A stretch of DNA of 5,896 bases from Solirubrobacterales bacterium (GTDB taxonomy: Bacteria > Actinomycetota > Thermoleophilia > Solirubrobacterales > Solirubrobacteraceae), in contig PMKB01000044.1 of assembly GCA_003157595.1 (NCBI GenBank), positions 1-5,896 on the forward strand, in the 5' to 3' direction. This document shows positions 5,055 to 5,896 of this stretch, in pieces (the stretch's first letter is position 1; each line of letters starts with the position of its first letter). The notes beneath the pieces were generated by a model. It saw only the letters and a program-made list of their open reading frames with translations, was not told the DNA's origin and did no database searches. The position numbers were made by a program, and so were the translations under genes.

Positions 5055-5896
5055 CTAAACGCCGAGCCCTGGACCGCGCGGCACCGCGATCTCACCGCGC
5101 ACGACGGGCAGAGCCGCCGGCGCGTGCTCGAACAGCTCGAGCGTCGCCAGGCCGCACGGCGGCAGTGGGTGCAGCGCCGCGGCTGCGTGCAGCGCGGCGG
5201 CGATCCCGTGGCGCCCGTCGTAGGTCGAGGACAGGTAGACCTCGGCGCCGCTTGCGCGAACGAGGGCGGCGGCGGCCAGCAGCCCGCCGATGCCGCCGCA
5301 GCGCGAGATCTTCAGGCAGACGGCGTCCGCGATCCGGGCGGTCAGCGCGCCCGGGATCGCCGCGGTCTCGTCGATCGCGATCCGCACCGCGACGCGCTCG
5401 CGCAGCGCGCGCGTGTCGGCAAGCCCGTGCACCGGCTCCTCGATCAGCTCGAGGCCGTGCGCGGCGAGCGACCCCAGGATCCGCTCGGCCTGCTCCAGCG
5501 ACCAGGCGCCGTTGGCGTCGAGCCGCAGCATCGTCTGGGAGCCGATCGCGCGGCGCACCGCCGCCACGCGCGCCTCATCACCGGCCGTGCCGACCTTCAG
5601 CTTCACGCACGAGTAGCCGGCCGCGACCGCCTGGGCCGCGGCTTTGGCCGCCAGCGCCGGGGCGTCGGCGCCGATGCTCGCGTTGACGGCGATGGCCCGC
5701 GCCGGGGTGTCGCTCAGCAGCTCGCAGACCGGACGCCGGGCGCGCCTGCCGGCCATGTCCCAGAGTGCCATGTCGACCGCCGCGAGCGCCTGCGGAAGGT
5801 CGTCGACATCGCGGCAGCGGTCCAGGAGCATCCCGCCGGTGCGCTGCGGCGAGGCCTCGAGGACCGGGCGGTAGGCCTCGAGCGCGACGAGTGCGC
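5055..5896 (-). CDS. menC: o-Succinylbenzoate synthase, enolase superfamily; N-terminus beyond right edge
   Basis: This enzyme dehydrates SHCHC to o-succinylbenzoate. About 279 residues are visible, from the window edge to TAG at 5055-5057; roughly 40-90 N-terminal residues are missing. The frame stays open and family-like upstream of the ATG at 5829-5831 (ALVALEAYRPVLEASPQRTGG), so that ATG is internal. Enolase-superfamily residues are all present: the catalytic KLK pair (codons at 5595-5603), the metal-ligand Asp in LDANG (5517-5519), the Glu in IEEP (5436-5441), the Asp in AIDE (5370-5372) and the second catalytic Lys in CLKIS (5310-5312). The LSSTYDGRHGIAAALHAAAAL segment and the ending PRGPGLGV resemble the o-succinylbenzoate synthase group. 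Relatives include N-acylamino acid racemases and dipeptide epimerases, and some are bifunctional. The men neighbours favour MenC. Its stop is only 6 bp from the menH stop, on the opposite strand. Confidence 0.9.
   Translation of the reverse strand, partial: ALVALEAYRPVLEASPQRTGGMLLDRCRDVDDLPQALAAVDMALWDMAGRRARRPVCELLSDTPARAIAVNASIGADAPALAAKAAAQAVAAGYSCVKLKVGTAGDEARVAAVRRAIGSQTMLRLDANGAWSLEQAERILGSLAAHGLELIEEPVHGLADTRALRERVAVRIAIDETAAIPGALTARIADAVCLKISRCGGIGGLLAAAALVRASGAEVYLSSTYDGRHGIAAALHAAAALHPLPPCGLATLELFEHAPAALPVVRGEIAVPRGPGLGV

Noticed and set aside
5051..5064. CGGC/GCCG inverted repeat at the menH/menC junction as a terminator
   Set aside because: The stem is only 4 bp with a 6-nt loop and no T-run, which is expected by chance at this GC content.

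Overview
The window looks like ordinary core metabolism from a GC-rich bacterium. Third codon positions are nearly all G or C, start codons include GTG and possibly TTG, and spacing is tight. The proteins read as actinobacterial in style, perhaps class Thermoleophilia (Solirubrobacter/Conexibacter relatives), but that placement is inference from motif style and base composition and was not checked against a database.

Layout: (1) positions 1-1069 hold the end of a branched-chain amino acid operon on the + strand: the C-terminal part of ilvB (acetolactate synthase large subunit) and the complete ilvN (regulatory subunit), separated by 5 bp. A 10-bp-stem hairpin straddles the ilvN stop codon. 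(2) Positions 1135-5896 hold four menaquinone (vitamin K2) biosynthesis genes in strictly alternating orientation: menF (+), menD (-), menH (+) and menC (-, running off the right edge). menF and menD converge across 27 bp that contain a hairpin, menD and menH diverge from a 59-bp intergenic region, and menH and menC converge across only 6 bp.

The four men genes encode consecutive steps of the classical o-succinylbenzoate route. MenF converts chorismate to isochorismate. MenD adds succinic semialdehyde derived from 2-oxoglutarate to give SEPHCHC. MenH eliminates pyruvate to give SHCHC. MenC dehydrates SHCHC to o-succinylbenzoate. The later genes (menE, menB, menA, ubiE/menG) are not in the window. 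All catalytic residues I looked for are present, so the visible enzymes look functional.

I found no RNA genes, mobile elements, CRISPR arrays or phage traits, and no previously undescribed system. No intergenic stretch exceeds 300 bp. The points worth a second look are modest: the alternating-strand men cluster, the hairpins at gene ends, a helically phased direct repeat upstream of menF, a possible leaderless start for menD, and the uncertain menF start.
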